A DNA stretch of 63,799 nt from Opitutaceae bacterium (GTDB lineage: Bacteria; Verrucomicrobiota; Verrucomicrobiia; Opitutales; Opitutaceae), in assembly GCA_030648295.1 (NCBI GenBank), contig JAUSID010000254.1, forward strand, positions 1 through 63,799. The letters run 5' to 3'. Positions 9,113 to 17,205 of the stretch are shown piece by piece. The first letter of the stretch is position 1, and every line of letters begins with the position of its first letter. The notes below the pieces were generated by a model. That model saw nothing but the letters and a program-made list of their open reading frames with translations. It was not told where the DNA came from and searched no databases. The position numbers were made by a program, and so were the translations under genes.

Positions 9113-9266
9113 CGGAAATCGTTGCTGATACAACCAGGCCGGACACGGGAAATGCTGGAATGCCAACCGCAAACAGGGGTGGACAAATGCGGACACAGTT
9201 GTCCGCGGCGAAGCCGCGCGCATCCGCGCAGGATCGAGGTGGCCCGTCAGTCCGCGCAGGGACTGA

Positions 9267-9710
9267 TCAGGCGACTAACGACGGCGCGCGCGGCGACAAT
9301 GCCGCGCGCTGCACAAACTGCCAGGTGGGGACCCAGTCGGGCGGCCGCTCCAGGAAAACCGTGGCGATCCAACCAGCATCATCCAGCGCATCGACTGGCA
9401 CCGACGATGCGCAAAACAAGCAGATGCAGGACAGCAAATCGGGCGCCGACACCTTCAGCGGGTTCACCGCCGGGTTGTAATTGCCGCCCTCGACCACGCT
9501 GCACCCGTCGTTGACGCAGCCAGATGCCGTGGCGCAGCAGGTTGCGACATGCTCGTCACCGTGCCAGACACCAGCGGCTTCAAGTCCGCAATGCTGCGTG
9601 GCCAGCAGCCAGAAGGCCACCATGAACACAGCGAAAGACCTGCGAAGACGCGCCACGATCTCAAACGAGCTATCGTCCGAACGGATGTCAACTCTACCCA
9701 AATACTTCAT
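9267..9710 (-). CDS. Small Cys-rich exported protein, paralogue of 689-1093
   Basis: 147 residues. A hydrophobic segment (FAVFMVAFWLLATQHC) near residue 30 is followed by GLEAAG, a Cys-containing stretch (VATCCATASGCVNDGC), a second Cys cluster (LLSCICLFC) and the C-terminus WVPTWQFVQRAALSPRAPS. The hydrophobic block, the Cys pairs and the end match the protein at 689-1093. It lies 15 bp after the end of the DtxR/MntR regulator and upstream of czcC, so metal-responsive co-expression is possible. The true start may be an internal codon closer to the signal segment. Function unknown. Confidence 0.7.
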   Translation of the reverse strand: MKYLGRVDIRSDDSSFEIVARLRRSFAVFMVAFWLLATQHCGLEAAGVWHGDEHVATCCATASGCVNDGCSVVEGGNYNPAVNPLKVSAPDLLSCICLFCASSVPVDALDDAGWIATVFLERPPDWVPTWQFVQRAALSPRAPSLVA

Positions 9711-9725
9711 ATACGAATGGTCGGC

Positions 9726-10388
9726 TCATTTTCCCGGCTCCACGAGAATCTTACCGGCCGCGGCGACGCTGACAATCGGCGTGCGTCCGCCAGTTTTCTT
9801 CAACTTGACCAGCCCGGCGGTGAGGTTGCGGTCGGCGACGCGAATGCCCGCGCCAGGCAACAGTCCGTTTTGTTCGACGAATTGAAGGAATTCCGCCGAC
9901 TGCTCGGTCACGCGAACGACCCGTAACGGTATGTCGAGCGCGCAGGTGGCGAGCGTCGCGTAGACTTGTGAGTTGAGCCTGCCCTGCCGGTTCGGAATCG
10001 GGTCGCCATGCGGATCGGTGGTCGGATGCCCGAGCAGCGCGTCGAGCCGATCGAGCACCTCATCCGAGATCGCATGTTCGAGTTGCTCGGCTTCCTCGTG
10101 AACCTTGGACCAGTCCATTTTGAGCACATTGACGAGAAACGTCTCGATCAGCCGATGCTTGCGCAGGACGTTGAGCGCAAGGCGCCGGCCCTTCGCGGTC
10201 AGTTTCACGCCATAGCGCGGTTGATGTTCGACGAGTCCTTCCCCGGCGATGGCCTTCACCATCGTCGTCGCCGTGCCAGGCACCACCTCCATGGCCGTGG
10301 CGAGCGCGCCCATTGAGACAAGGTCATCCCCGCCCTCCGAAAGGAGCAGGACGTGCTTGAGATAGTTTTCGACCGTGCTCGTCGCCAT
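9726..10388 (-). CDS. mntR: Metal-dependent DtxR/MntR-family transcriptional regulator
   Basis: 220 residues. The N-terminal winged helix-turn-helix begins TVENYLKHVLLLSE and contains VPGTATTMVKAIAGEGLVEH, the DtxR recognition region. The metal-binding and dimerisation domain follows (RHRLIETFLVNVL-type segment, then HEEAEQLEHAISDEVLDRLD, with the His and Glu ligands of the family). The C-terminal 75 residues form an SH3/FeoA-like domain. Such proteins repress metal uptake genes when Mn or Fe is bound. It is divergent from the Nramp gene, with a palindrome between them at 10421-10436, supporting an MntR role. Mn rather than Fe is inferred from this neighbour. Confidence 0.88.
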   Translation of the reverse strand: MATSTVENYLKHVLLLSEGGDDLVSMGALATAMEVVPGTATTMVKAIAGEGLVEHQPRYGVKLTAKGRRLALNVLRKHRLIETFLVNVLKMDWSKVHEEAEQLEHAISDEVLDRLDALLGHPTTDPHGDPIPNRQGRLNSQVYATLATCALDIPLRVVRVTEQSAEFLQFVEQNGLLPGAGIRVADRNLTAGLVKLKKTGGRTPIVSVAAAGKILVEPGK

Positions 10389-10420
10389 ATCCGCCGCCTA
10401 TAAAGGTTTGGGACTTAGAC

Positions 10421-10436
10421 ACAATCCAAAGATTGT
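10421..10436. promoter_or_regulatory. Candidate MntR operator between mntR and mntH
   Basis: A perfect 6-bp inverted repeat with a 4-bp centre (ACAATC-CAAA-GATTGT) lies 33 bp upstream of the mntR start codon and about 145 bp upstream of the mntH start. It sits in the AT-richest part of the divergent intergenic region. Its placement fits an operator serving one or both promoters; the assignment is inference. Confidence 0.4.
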
Positions 10437-10581
10437 TTTTGACTCCTCAAAATGTTGCTCGCACAACGCTCGTGATTGCCTATGCGCGGCTTTCGCTCTT
10501 TTGCCCCTCGCGTCATGCCCCTGCTCGTGGCTCTGGCCGCGGCGGCACCGAGTGCCCAGGCTCGAGTTGCCGGGAATACCC

Positions 10582-11955
10582 ATGCCGTCCATGAATGACG
10601 TAAACGCCTCTCCTTCCCCGGCCGGGGAGCCGGGCTGGCGCAAAAGCCCGGCCGCCCCCAGCCTGCAGGAAGTGCATCGCACGATCACCGTGCCGCGCAA
10701 CGCCTCGTTCTGGCGGAAGTGCCTCGCGTTCGCCGGCCCCGGCTTCCTCGTTGCCGTCGGCTACATGGACCCGGGAAACTGGGCCACCGATCTCCAGGGT
10801 GGCGCGAAATTCGGCTACACGCTGCTGGCGGTCGTCATGATTTCGAACTTCATGGCGATCCTGCTGCAGCACCTGTGCATCAAGCTCGGCGTCGCGACCG
10901 GGCGTGATCTCGCGCAAGCGTGTCGCGACCACTACTCCACGCCGGTCGTGTGGTTTCTGTGGATACTGTGCGAGCTGGCGATCGCCGCGTGCGATCTCGC
11001 GGAGGTCGTCGGCTCGGCGATCGCTTTGCAGCTGCTCTTCGGGATTCCGCTGGTGTGGGGATGCATCATCACGGCGGTCGACGTGATGGTCGTGCTCCTG
11101 CTCCAGAACAAGGGTTTCCGCTATATCGAAATCGTCGTGGTCACACTCATCGTCACGATCGGCTCGTGTTTCGCGGTGGAGCTGTTCCTGGCCCGGCCGG
11201 CGATGGGCGCGGTGCTCGCCGGCTTTGTACCGAGCTCCGCGATCGTCAACAACCCGGAGATGCTCTACATCGCCATCGGCATACTCGGCGCCACGGTGAT
11301 GCCGCACAACCTCTACCTGCACTCGTCGATCGTGCAGACGCGCAAATACGACCAGACCCCCGGCGGCAAACGCGAAGCGATCAAATTCGGCACGATCGAT
11401 TCGACGTTTGCGCTGATGTTTGCGCTCTTCATCAACGCCGCGATTCTCATCCTCGCGGCGGCGGCGTTTCACGGCAGCGGCCATCGGGAGGTCGGGGAAA
11501 TCCAGGAAGCGTTTCATCTGCTCGACGGGTTGCTCGGGGTGAAATTCGCCGCCGTCCTGTTTGCGGTCGCGCTACTGGCATCGGGCCAGAACTCGACGCT
11601 GACCGGCACGCTCGCCGGCCAAATCGTGATGGAGGGCTTCTTGAACATCAGGCTGCGGCCGTGGCTGCGGCGGCTGATCACGCGTGCGATCGCAATCGTG
11701 CCGGCCGTCCTCGTCATCGGCCTCTTCGGCGAGAACAAAAGCACCGAGCTGCTCGTCGCCAGCCAGGTGTGCTTGAGCATGCAGCTCGGGTTCGCGTGCT
11801 GGCCGCTGATGCGCTTCACGAGCGAAAAGACCAAGATGGGAGAGTTCGTCAATCCGCGGTGGATTAAGCTGGTCGGCTGGGGCGTCACGCTGCTGATTAT
11901 CGGCCTCAACGTGAGACTGTTGCTCGAAGTGGCCGGGGTCATCGGCGGCGAGTGA
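10582..11955 (+). CDS. mntH: Nramp-family divalent metal ion transporter
   Basis: About 457 residues from ATG at 10582 (MPSMNDVNASPSPAGEPGWR); ATG 10591 is a close alternative. The open frame upstream to 10375 overlaps mntR and has no family similarity. The protein is an inner-membrane proton-coupled importer of Mn(II) and related ions. The key TM1 motif is DPGN (VGYMDPGNWATDLQGG) and the TM6 motif is MPHNLYLHSS, both metal-coordinating in Nramp proteins. About eleven hydrophobic segments are visible. It is followed after 38 bp by a universal stress protein in a likely operon, with a metal-dependent repressor encoded divergently. Confidence 0.93.
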   Translation: MPSMNDVNASPSPAGEPGWRKSPAAPSLQEVHRTITVPRNASFWRKCLAFAGPGFLVAVGYMDPGNWATDLQGGAKFGYTLLAVVMISNFMAILLQHLCIKLGVATGRDLAQACRDHYSTPVVWFLWILCELAIAACDLAEVVGSAIALQLLFGIPLVWGCIITAVDVMVVLLLQNKGFRYIEIVVVTLIVTIGSCFAVELFLARPAMGAVLAGFVPSSAIVNNPEMLYIAIGILGATVMPHNLYLHSSIVQTRKYDQTPGGKREAIKFGTIDSTFALMFALFINAAILILAAAAFHGSGHREVGEIQEAFHLLDGLLGVKFAAVLFAVALLASGQNSTLTGTLAGQIVMEGFLNIRLRPWLRRLITRAIAIVPAVLVIGLFGENKSTELLVASQVCLSMQLGFACWPLMRFTSEKTKMGEFVNPRWIKLVGWGVTLLIIGLNVRLLLEVAGVIGGE

Positions 11956-11993
11956 GCGACGAGGCGTGCGCTCTCCGCTTCAATCCCCATCCC

Positions 11994-12470
11994 ATGTACA
12001 AAAAAATCCTCGTTGCCCTCGAAAATGGCCGCGCCGACGATGCGCTCGTGCCGCATATCGCCGAGTTGGCGCGGCGGCTCGGTTCCGAGTTGCTGCTGGT
12101 GCATGTCGCGGACGGATTCGTGGCGCGGAATTTCGAACAGCTCAAGCTGGCGGAGTCAGAGGAGATGCGGGCGGACCGCGCCTATCTCGACGGCGTCGCG
12201 CAACGGCTGCACGCGCGCGGCATTCCGGTGGCCACTGAACTCGCGCTCGGCAATCCGCCCCAGGAAATCTTGAGAACCGCAGAGATGCGAGGCTGCGATC
12301 TGATCGCGATGACTTCGCACGGGCACAAGATGATCGGCGACTTCTTCCTGGGCAGTACAATCGAGAAGGTGCGGCACAACACGATGATTCCGATTCTCGT
12401 GGTGCGGGCTGGGCGCGAAACGCCCGCAACCCCCAACCCAGCCGGGAGCAAATCACGCCCCGCGACGTAG
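11994..12470 (+). CDS. Universal stress protein (UspA family)
   Basis: 158 residues, ATG at 11994 (MYKKILVALENGRADDALVP). The UspA fold is clear: an N-terminal beta strand (ILVALE), LLLVHVADGF, and the C-terminal nucleotide-loop region SHGHKMIGDFFLGSTIEKV followed by IPILVVRAG. The family ATP loop is usually G-x2-G-x9-G-S/T; here the second Gly is replaced (GHKM), so nucleotide binding is uncertain. The last 20 residues are a Pro/Lys-rich tail. It lies 38 bp after mntH and probably shares its transcript. Its end overlaps by 18 bp the end of the convergent transposase gene. Confidence 0.88.
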   Translation: MYKKILVALENGRADDALVPHIAELARRLGSELLLVHVADGFVARNFEQLKLAESEEMRADRAYLDGVAQRLHARGIPVATELALGNPPQEILRTAEMRGCDLIAMTSHGHKMIGDFFLGSTIEKVRHNTMIPILVVRAGRETPATPNPAGSKSRPAT

Positions 12471-13478
12471 ACAAGGCGAAGCCCCGCGCCCTCTGCCCGG
12501 GTTCACTCCACCCGTCGGCGGGCCAAGCCTCGCCCATTTCGCAGTTTTTCCATCTGCCTTCTTGCGCAGATTCCCAACGTGTTTGCTGACGTAGAACGCC
12601 GAGCCCATTTCGAGTTGCTCCGCCAGCCAGCCGTTCGGGACGTCCGTCGTCGCTTTCAGATGCGCCGCGACCGCCACTTTCCAAGGCGCGGATTTGCGCT
12701 CATCTGTCCTCGCCGACACTGGCACTCCCGCCAACGCGGCGTTCAGCGCCTTTCGCCAATGGGCCGCGCGCACTTCGCGCACCCCGTCGCTTTCCCATGC
12801 CCGCACCTCCGTCGCCACCGCGTAATCCTGCAGCAACGCCTCCTTGAACTTCTCTCCACCAAGCGCCCACCCGCGCGTCAGCGACACATAGGCGGCGTTC
12901 TTTCCCGCCGGTCCTTCCGCAGCCTGCCACGCCAGGTAACTCGCGTAGCTCTGCCAGCCGGCGGCGCGGTCCGGCAGTTGTCCCGCCGCCGCCAAGGCCG
13001 TTTCCACTCGCATAAACGCCGGCCGCTCTTTCGGCCGGGTCAGATACCAATAGCTCGAGAGTCGAAATTCGCCCAACCGCCCGACCGGCACGATGCCGGC
13101 TCGCACGGGATTCAAGTGCAGGTAGTGGCAAAGCTGTCCCAAGGCGTCACCCGCCTCGACCAAGAGGCTCTTGTAGCGCCCTTGGAACAAATGTCCGCGC
13201 TCGCCCCGCAGCGTGTTGAACCGGTTGGCAAACGTCGATTGCAGCCACTGCATGCCGGCGACCAGATTGCCCTTCGGGGTTTCCACCGCGAGGTGGTAGT
13301 GGTTGCCCATGATGACGAACGCGTGGAGCAGCCATCCGCTGCGCTCGCACGCTTCGAACAAACACTTTTCGAACGCGGCCTGCGCCCCCTCCGTCTTGAA
13401 CACCCACGCCCGGTAGTTCCCGCGATTGATCACGTGATAAATGGCTCCGGGAAATTCCAGCCGCAGCTTGCGCGCCAT
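12453..13478 (-). CDS. REP-associated tyrosine transposase (RAYT, Y1/HUH family)
   Basis: About 341 residues from ATG 13478 (MARKLRLEFPGAIYHVINRG), the usual RAYT beginning; an in-frame ATG at 13499 adds 7 residues. The HUH metal-binding motif is the HYH of GNHYHLAVE. The probable catalytic tyrosine is in HLFQGRYKSLLVE, followed by the family block YLHLNPVRAGIV. RAYTs cut and join single-stranded REP-type palindromes and are single-copy domesticated transposases. The C-terminal 150 residues are a variable extension with a helix-turn-helix-like stretch (NGWLAEQLEMGSAFYVSKHV). A repeat at 13510-13535 lies 32 bp upstream of the start, and an inverted copy lies at 20566-20591. Confidence 0.9.
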   Translation of the reverse strand: MARKLRLEFPGAIYHVINRGNYRAWVFKTEGAQAAFEKCLFEACERSGWLLHAFVIMGNHYHLAVETPKGNLVAGMQWLQSTFANRFNTLRGERGHLFQGRYKSLLVEAGDALGQLCHYLHLNPVRAGIVPVGRLGEFRLSSYWYLTRPKERPAFMRVETALAAAGQLPDRAAGWQSYASYLAWQAAEGPAGKNAAYVSLTRGWALGGEKFKEALLQDYAVATEVRAWESDGVREVRAAHWRKALNAALAGVPVSARTDERKSAPWKVAVAAHLKATTDVPNGWLAEQLEMGSAFYVSKHVGNLRKKADGKTAKWARLGPPTGGVNPGRGRGASPCLRRGA

Positions 13479-13509
13479 ATTGGAAAACTGGCCGCTCAAC
13501 CGACCAAAT

Positions 13510-13535
13510 CAAGGTAAAAGGTAAAGCATGACCCC
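13510..13535 (-). repeat. 26-bp inverted repeat, left copy (REP-like), next to the RAYT gene
   Basis: On the minus strand this reads GGGGTCATGCTTTACC then TTTTACCTTG. It is identical, in opposite orientation, to 20566-20591. A related ATGGCCGRCGG sequence abuts both copies on the GGGG side. It sits just upstream of the RAYT start codon, the usual place for a RAYT substrate repeat. Confidence 0.8.
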
Positions 13536-13559
13536 ATCCGCCGGCCATTCGGAACGCAC

Positions 13560-16500
13560 TCAGAAGATGCCCTTGATCCCGAAGGTCCACAACGAGCCGA
13601 AGTCGCGCCGCCCATTGAACTGCGCATGGGGCGGCGTGCTTGGACCCGCCACCTCCGTGTCAACCGGCGCGCTGCCGATGTCGCGCAGATGCGCGAACAC
13701 CGAAAGATACTTTCGCCAACGATACTCGCCAATCACGTCGATGAGCAGCCGCTTCGAGCCCCAGTTATACGTGCCAGGCTCAATGCTGTTCCCCGCCCCA
13801 ATCTCACCGCGACGCTGCCGTCCACGGTAGTTCCAGTTCGTGCGCAGGCTGAATTTTTCGCGATTCAGGCTCGCGCCCACACTGCCGCTGCGCGGCACAT
13901 AGTTCGACCCGCTGAACGCGCCCAGGCTCGACCCGGTCGCGCGCTGGGAACTGCCGTTGGCAAACACCTGGATGCCCCGCGCCCAGTGCGGCAGGAAGGT
14001 CAGTGCCTGGCGGTAGCTGATATCGAAGCCCGTCATCCGCACCGTGCCGGCGACATTGTGCTGCGTGGCGACACGGTACTCGCCGTACATCTCGGCCTCC
14101 AATCCGAAGAGCCCGAGAAATTCCGGGGTCGCCTCAAACTCCGTGCCGCCGAAAAAGTTTTCGAACTCACGCTGAAAACCGCCAATCGACACCTGCCCGA
14201 CCCCCGCGAAATAATATTCGAGCCGCGCGGTGACCGACCGTGCGCTCCAGGCCTTGATGCCGGCGTTGTTCACCTGAATCCGGTTGCCCGGCGTGGGGCC
14301 GACTTCGAGGTCCGGGAGCGTCAGGCCGCCCGCGTACTGGTTGAAGTTGGGCCGTCCCACCGAATGATAATATGCCGCCCGCGCGATTACATTTTCGCGG
14401 ACGTTGAAGCTGGCATTCAGGCTCGGAAACAGCCGCAGGTACTCCTTGTCCACTTTCGTGCCCCGCTCGATGAACGTGAGACGCGACACGTCGAGCGCAG
14501 TGGTCGCAATCGGGAGCGGGCGACCGTTCGCGCCGACCATGACACGGCCGCCCGCGTCACGCTGGAAGTTCCGCGTGGGGTCCGTGAGGGGTCCCTCCGC
14601 CTGGATGTTCGTCTGCTCCGCCCGCACGCCGCCGACCAGCTTCAGGCGCCGCTCCATGAAGTTCACGTCACCGCGCACGTAGACGGAGGAGATGAGTTCC
14701 TCGGCGTGCTTGGAGTTCGTGACCTCCGAACGGTATTTGTTGTTTTCGTTGAGTGTAAACTGCGATGGATTCGCCTCGAAATGGGCGAGCAGCTTCTCGT
14801 TGCTGATGGCCTCCAGCCGGGGAAATCCAAAGGGCAGGACGCGCTGCGAAAACAACGGGTCGACAAACGCCGCCGCGTCGTCGTCGCCGGCCGCCGGCGT
14901 GGTGCTGGCCCGGCCGTCGGCACCCACGAACGTGTAGCTGCTGGTGCTGCTGCGAAAATCACGTTCCGACTGGCGCAGATCCACCCCCGCTTTCAATGCC
15001 AACGGCACGCGCCAATCCAAATCCCGCCGCACGTTGGCGTAGGCGCTCCGCTGCCGGTCGGTGACGGTGCGCGGGCTCCGGGCGGCGGCCGTCAGCGCGT
15101 AGCTGTCCAGCACGAACGGATCGACGGGGACGCCGGTCGCGCCTTCGGCGACGGTGACCGTGCCGGGGCGCAGGTAGAAAATATCATCGAACGAAACCGT
15201 CAGACCGGTGCGGCGGACGGTCATGCTGTTGAAACCGGGCGTGTCCATGTTGTTCTTATCCACGGCCTGCGAAAGCCCCACCCCGGCCACGGATCTCCAC
15301 ACCGGACCGGTATGCCGCCAGGTCAGCGAGGGCATATACGTCCGGTTGAAGCGGTGGCGCGGGCTGTTGGCGATCTGCACGTCGCCGGCGGCCGCCGTCC
15401 CGTGCGTGGTTGTCGTCGTGAAGTCGCCGGGCTGCACGCGACCCACGTTGAATGTCACCGCGTTGTTCCGGAAGTGCACGTCGAACGACGAGTATTGCAT
15501 CGAGAGCGAAAGCCGGTCGTTCGGCGTCAACTTGAAATCGACCGTCGCCCCCAGGGAGCGACGCGTGGTGACCTTGGGTTCGTCGCGCACGACATAGGCG
15601 GACAGGTAAGGCTGGTCCGGCGTCGTGTGCGGAAAAGCGTTGCCGTTGGTGGCCGTGCTCGCGCCGCGCCAGGTGTTGGCCATCGTGTCCTGGGCGGAAT
15701 ACTGCCGCGAGTAACCGCCCGAGAAGGTCACGCCAAAGCGCTTGTTCACGGGCGCGATGTAGGAAAAGTCGAAACCGGGATGGACATTGCGCGTGGGCTC
15801 GGGGCGCGGCCCGGGCACCTTGTCAACGTCGCGCGCGTTGTCCCGCATCATCACATACGCGCTGTAACTGAAGACCGGCCGCACCCGCTCGAACGAACTT
15901 CGCGGCAGGATGTTGACGGAGCCCGCGAGCGCGCCGCCTTGTGATTCCGGGGTCGGTGAATATGACACCTCCACGCGGGAGGCGTTGTTGATCGAGATCA
16001 TGTCGATATCGACCGCGCGGCCGGTGCCGGCATTGCCGGTCGTGGCCAGGCTGAATCCGTCAATCGTCACTGGCACATTGTCCGCCGGTGTGCCGTTGAT
16101 GGAGATGAAACGGGCGTTGCCGCCGCTGTCTCCCATCGTGATCCCGGGGAGGTATTTCAAGAACTCACCCATGTTGCCCTCGGCGATCACCCCGAACTCA
16201 TCCGTCGAGACCACGTTCTTGATGTTCGAGGCAAAACGCTGCTCGTTGATCGCCAGGGCGGCGCCGGACATCTCGCGCGAAGCAGCCACGACAAACTGCG
16301 AGAGCTGGACCACGCCGCCCTTTCCCGCGACGGCTCCTGCCTCCCCGCCGGAAAAAGCGATCGGATGCTCGCTGCTTTCGCCGGCGCGCACCGTGACCTC
16401 GTCGCGGCGAACCGGAAACCCAGTATAAAACGTGGCGACGGTGACCCTGCCGGCAGGAACATTCGTGAGCCGGTAGTAGCCGTCGGAATCGGTGAACGCC

Positions 16501-16748
16501 TCCAGTGTCGTATTCTCGATTACGATTCGCGCCCCTTCGAGATAGTCGCTGGTGGACGCGTTCACCACCCGCCCCTGGAGCACGCCTCCCTGCGCGGCAC
16601 TCGCTGCGCTGGTCGCGGGAGCAAATACGGCGACCACGAAACCCAGCAGGAGGCTCGGCGCGAACCGGCTGAAACGGCGCGCGAGCCGCGCCGCTCGGAA
16701 CACCGGATGACATTGGGACAACACGTGGAGCAGCGATGATGAATTCAT
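13560..16748 (-). CDS. TonB-dependent receptor with N-terminal carboxypeptidase-regulatory-like domain (copy 1)
   Basis: 1062 residues from ATG 16748; the frame extends upstream but that part is shadow of the sulfatase fragment. After a long signal region ([20 protein letters not shown]) comes a CarboxypepD_reg-like domain ([39 protein letters not shown]). The plug follows ([40 protein letters not shown]). The beta-barrel ends with WTFGIKGIF, a terminal aromatic typical of outer-membrane proteins. Such receptors import carbohydrate or other ligands across the outer membrane. It is strongly similar along its length to the receptor at 17206-20388. Its ATG overlaps the stop of the sulfatase fragment. 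The ligand is unknown. Confidence 0.92.
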   Translation of the reverse strand: MNSSSLLHVLSQCHPVFRAARLARRFSRFAPSLLLGFVVAVFAPATSAASAAQGGVLQGRVVNASTSDYLEGARIVIENTTLEAFTDSDGYYRLTNVPAGRVTVATFYTGFPVRRDEVTVRAGESSEHPIAFSGGEAGAVAGKGGVVQLSQFVVAASREMSGAALAINEQRFASNIKNVVSTDEFGVIAEGNMGEFLKYLPGITMGDSGGNARFISINGTPADNVPVTIDGFSLATTGNAGTGRAVDIDMISINNASRVEVSYSPTPESQGGALAGSVNILPRSSFERVRPVFSYSAYVMMRDNARDVDKVPGPRPEPTRNVHPGFDFSYIAPVNKRFGVTFSGGYSRQYSAQDTMANTWRGASTATNGNAFPHTTPDQPYLSAYVVRDEPKVTTRRSLGATVDFKLTPNDRLSLSMQYSSFDVHFRNNAVTFNVGRVQPGDFTTTTTHGTAAAGDVQIANSPRHRFNRTYMPSLTWRHTGPVWRSVAGVGLSQAVDKNNMDTPGFNSMTVRRTGLTVSFDDIFYLRPGTVTVAEGATGVPVDPFVLDSYALTAAARSPRTVTDRQRSAYANVRRDLDWRVPLALKAGVDLRQSERDFRSSTSSYTFVGADGRASTTPAAGDDDAAAFVDPLFSQRVLPFGFPRLEAISNEKLLAHFEANPSQFTLNENNKYRSEVTNSKHAEELISSVYVRGDVNFMERRLKLVGGVRAEQTNIQAEGPLTDPTRNFQRDAGGRVMVGANGRPLPIATTALDVSRLTFIERGTKVDKEYLRLFPSLNASFNVRENVIARAAYYHSVGRPNFNQYAGGLTLPDLEVGPTPGNRIQVNNAGIKAWSARSVTARLEYYFAGVGQVSIGGFQREFENFFGGTEFEATPEFLGLFGLEAEMYGEYRVATQHNVAGTVRMTGFDISYRQALTFLPHWARGIQVFANGSSQRATGSSLGAFSGSNYVPRSGSVGASLNREKFSLRTNWNYRGRQRRGEIGAGNSIEPGTYNWGSKRLLIDVIGEYRWRKYLSVFAHLRDIGSAPVDTEVAGPSTPPHAQFNGRRDFGSLWTFGIKGIF

Positions 16749-17080
16749 GAAACGACGTTTATTGTGGTTGGGGGTTGCCGATCGCTCCCGCCGGCCCCGT
16801 AGCGGCCGGTGAGCAGCCCGTAACGCGTCGGCGTGCAGACGGACGAGCCGCTGTGCGCGTCGGTGAATGTCATGCCCTCGCGGGCGATCCGATCGAAGTG
16901 GGGCGTGGCGATTTTGCCGCGTTGCGGGTTCAGGATCTGCACGTCGCCGTAGCCGAGATCGTCGGCGAGGATGATGACGATGTTGGGCCGGTCCGACTCC
17001 GCCGCGGCGGCGCGGAGCAACGGCTGCGCGCAACCGGCGGCAACGGCAGCGATGATGATGCGAAACAACGGGACGTGCAT
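16745..17080 (-). pseudogene. Sulfatase N-terminal fragment
   Basis: About 111 residues from ATG 17080 ([16 protein letters not shown], a signal sequence). The body is an unmistakable type I sulfatase start: [17 protein letters not shown] (first metal-binding Asp pair), then [14 protein letters not shown], containing the C-x-P-x-R motif in which Cys becomes formylglycine. Sulfatases are about 450-600 residues. This one breaks off after the active-site motif ([14 protein letters not shown]) and stops in a TGA that overlaps the start of the TonB receptor. The rest of the enzyme is missing, replaced by the receptor gene. Probably a deletion or insertion scar. Confidence 0.8.
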
Positions 17081-17205
17081 GCAGGGGAGGCCGCGCACGT
17101 CAGGCGTGGCGCGGCGGGTTCGGGGTTGCTGGTCAGGCGCGGTGTTCAGGGAAGTGACGCTCACCGCCGCTGAGGGCGGTGAGCGGTGTGGTTCGGCCCG
17201 GCGAT

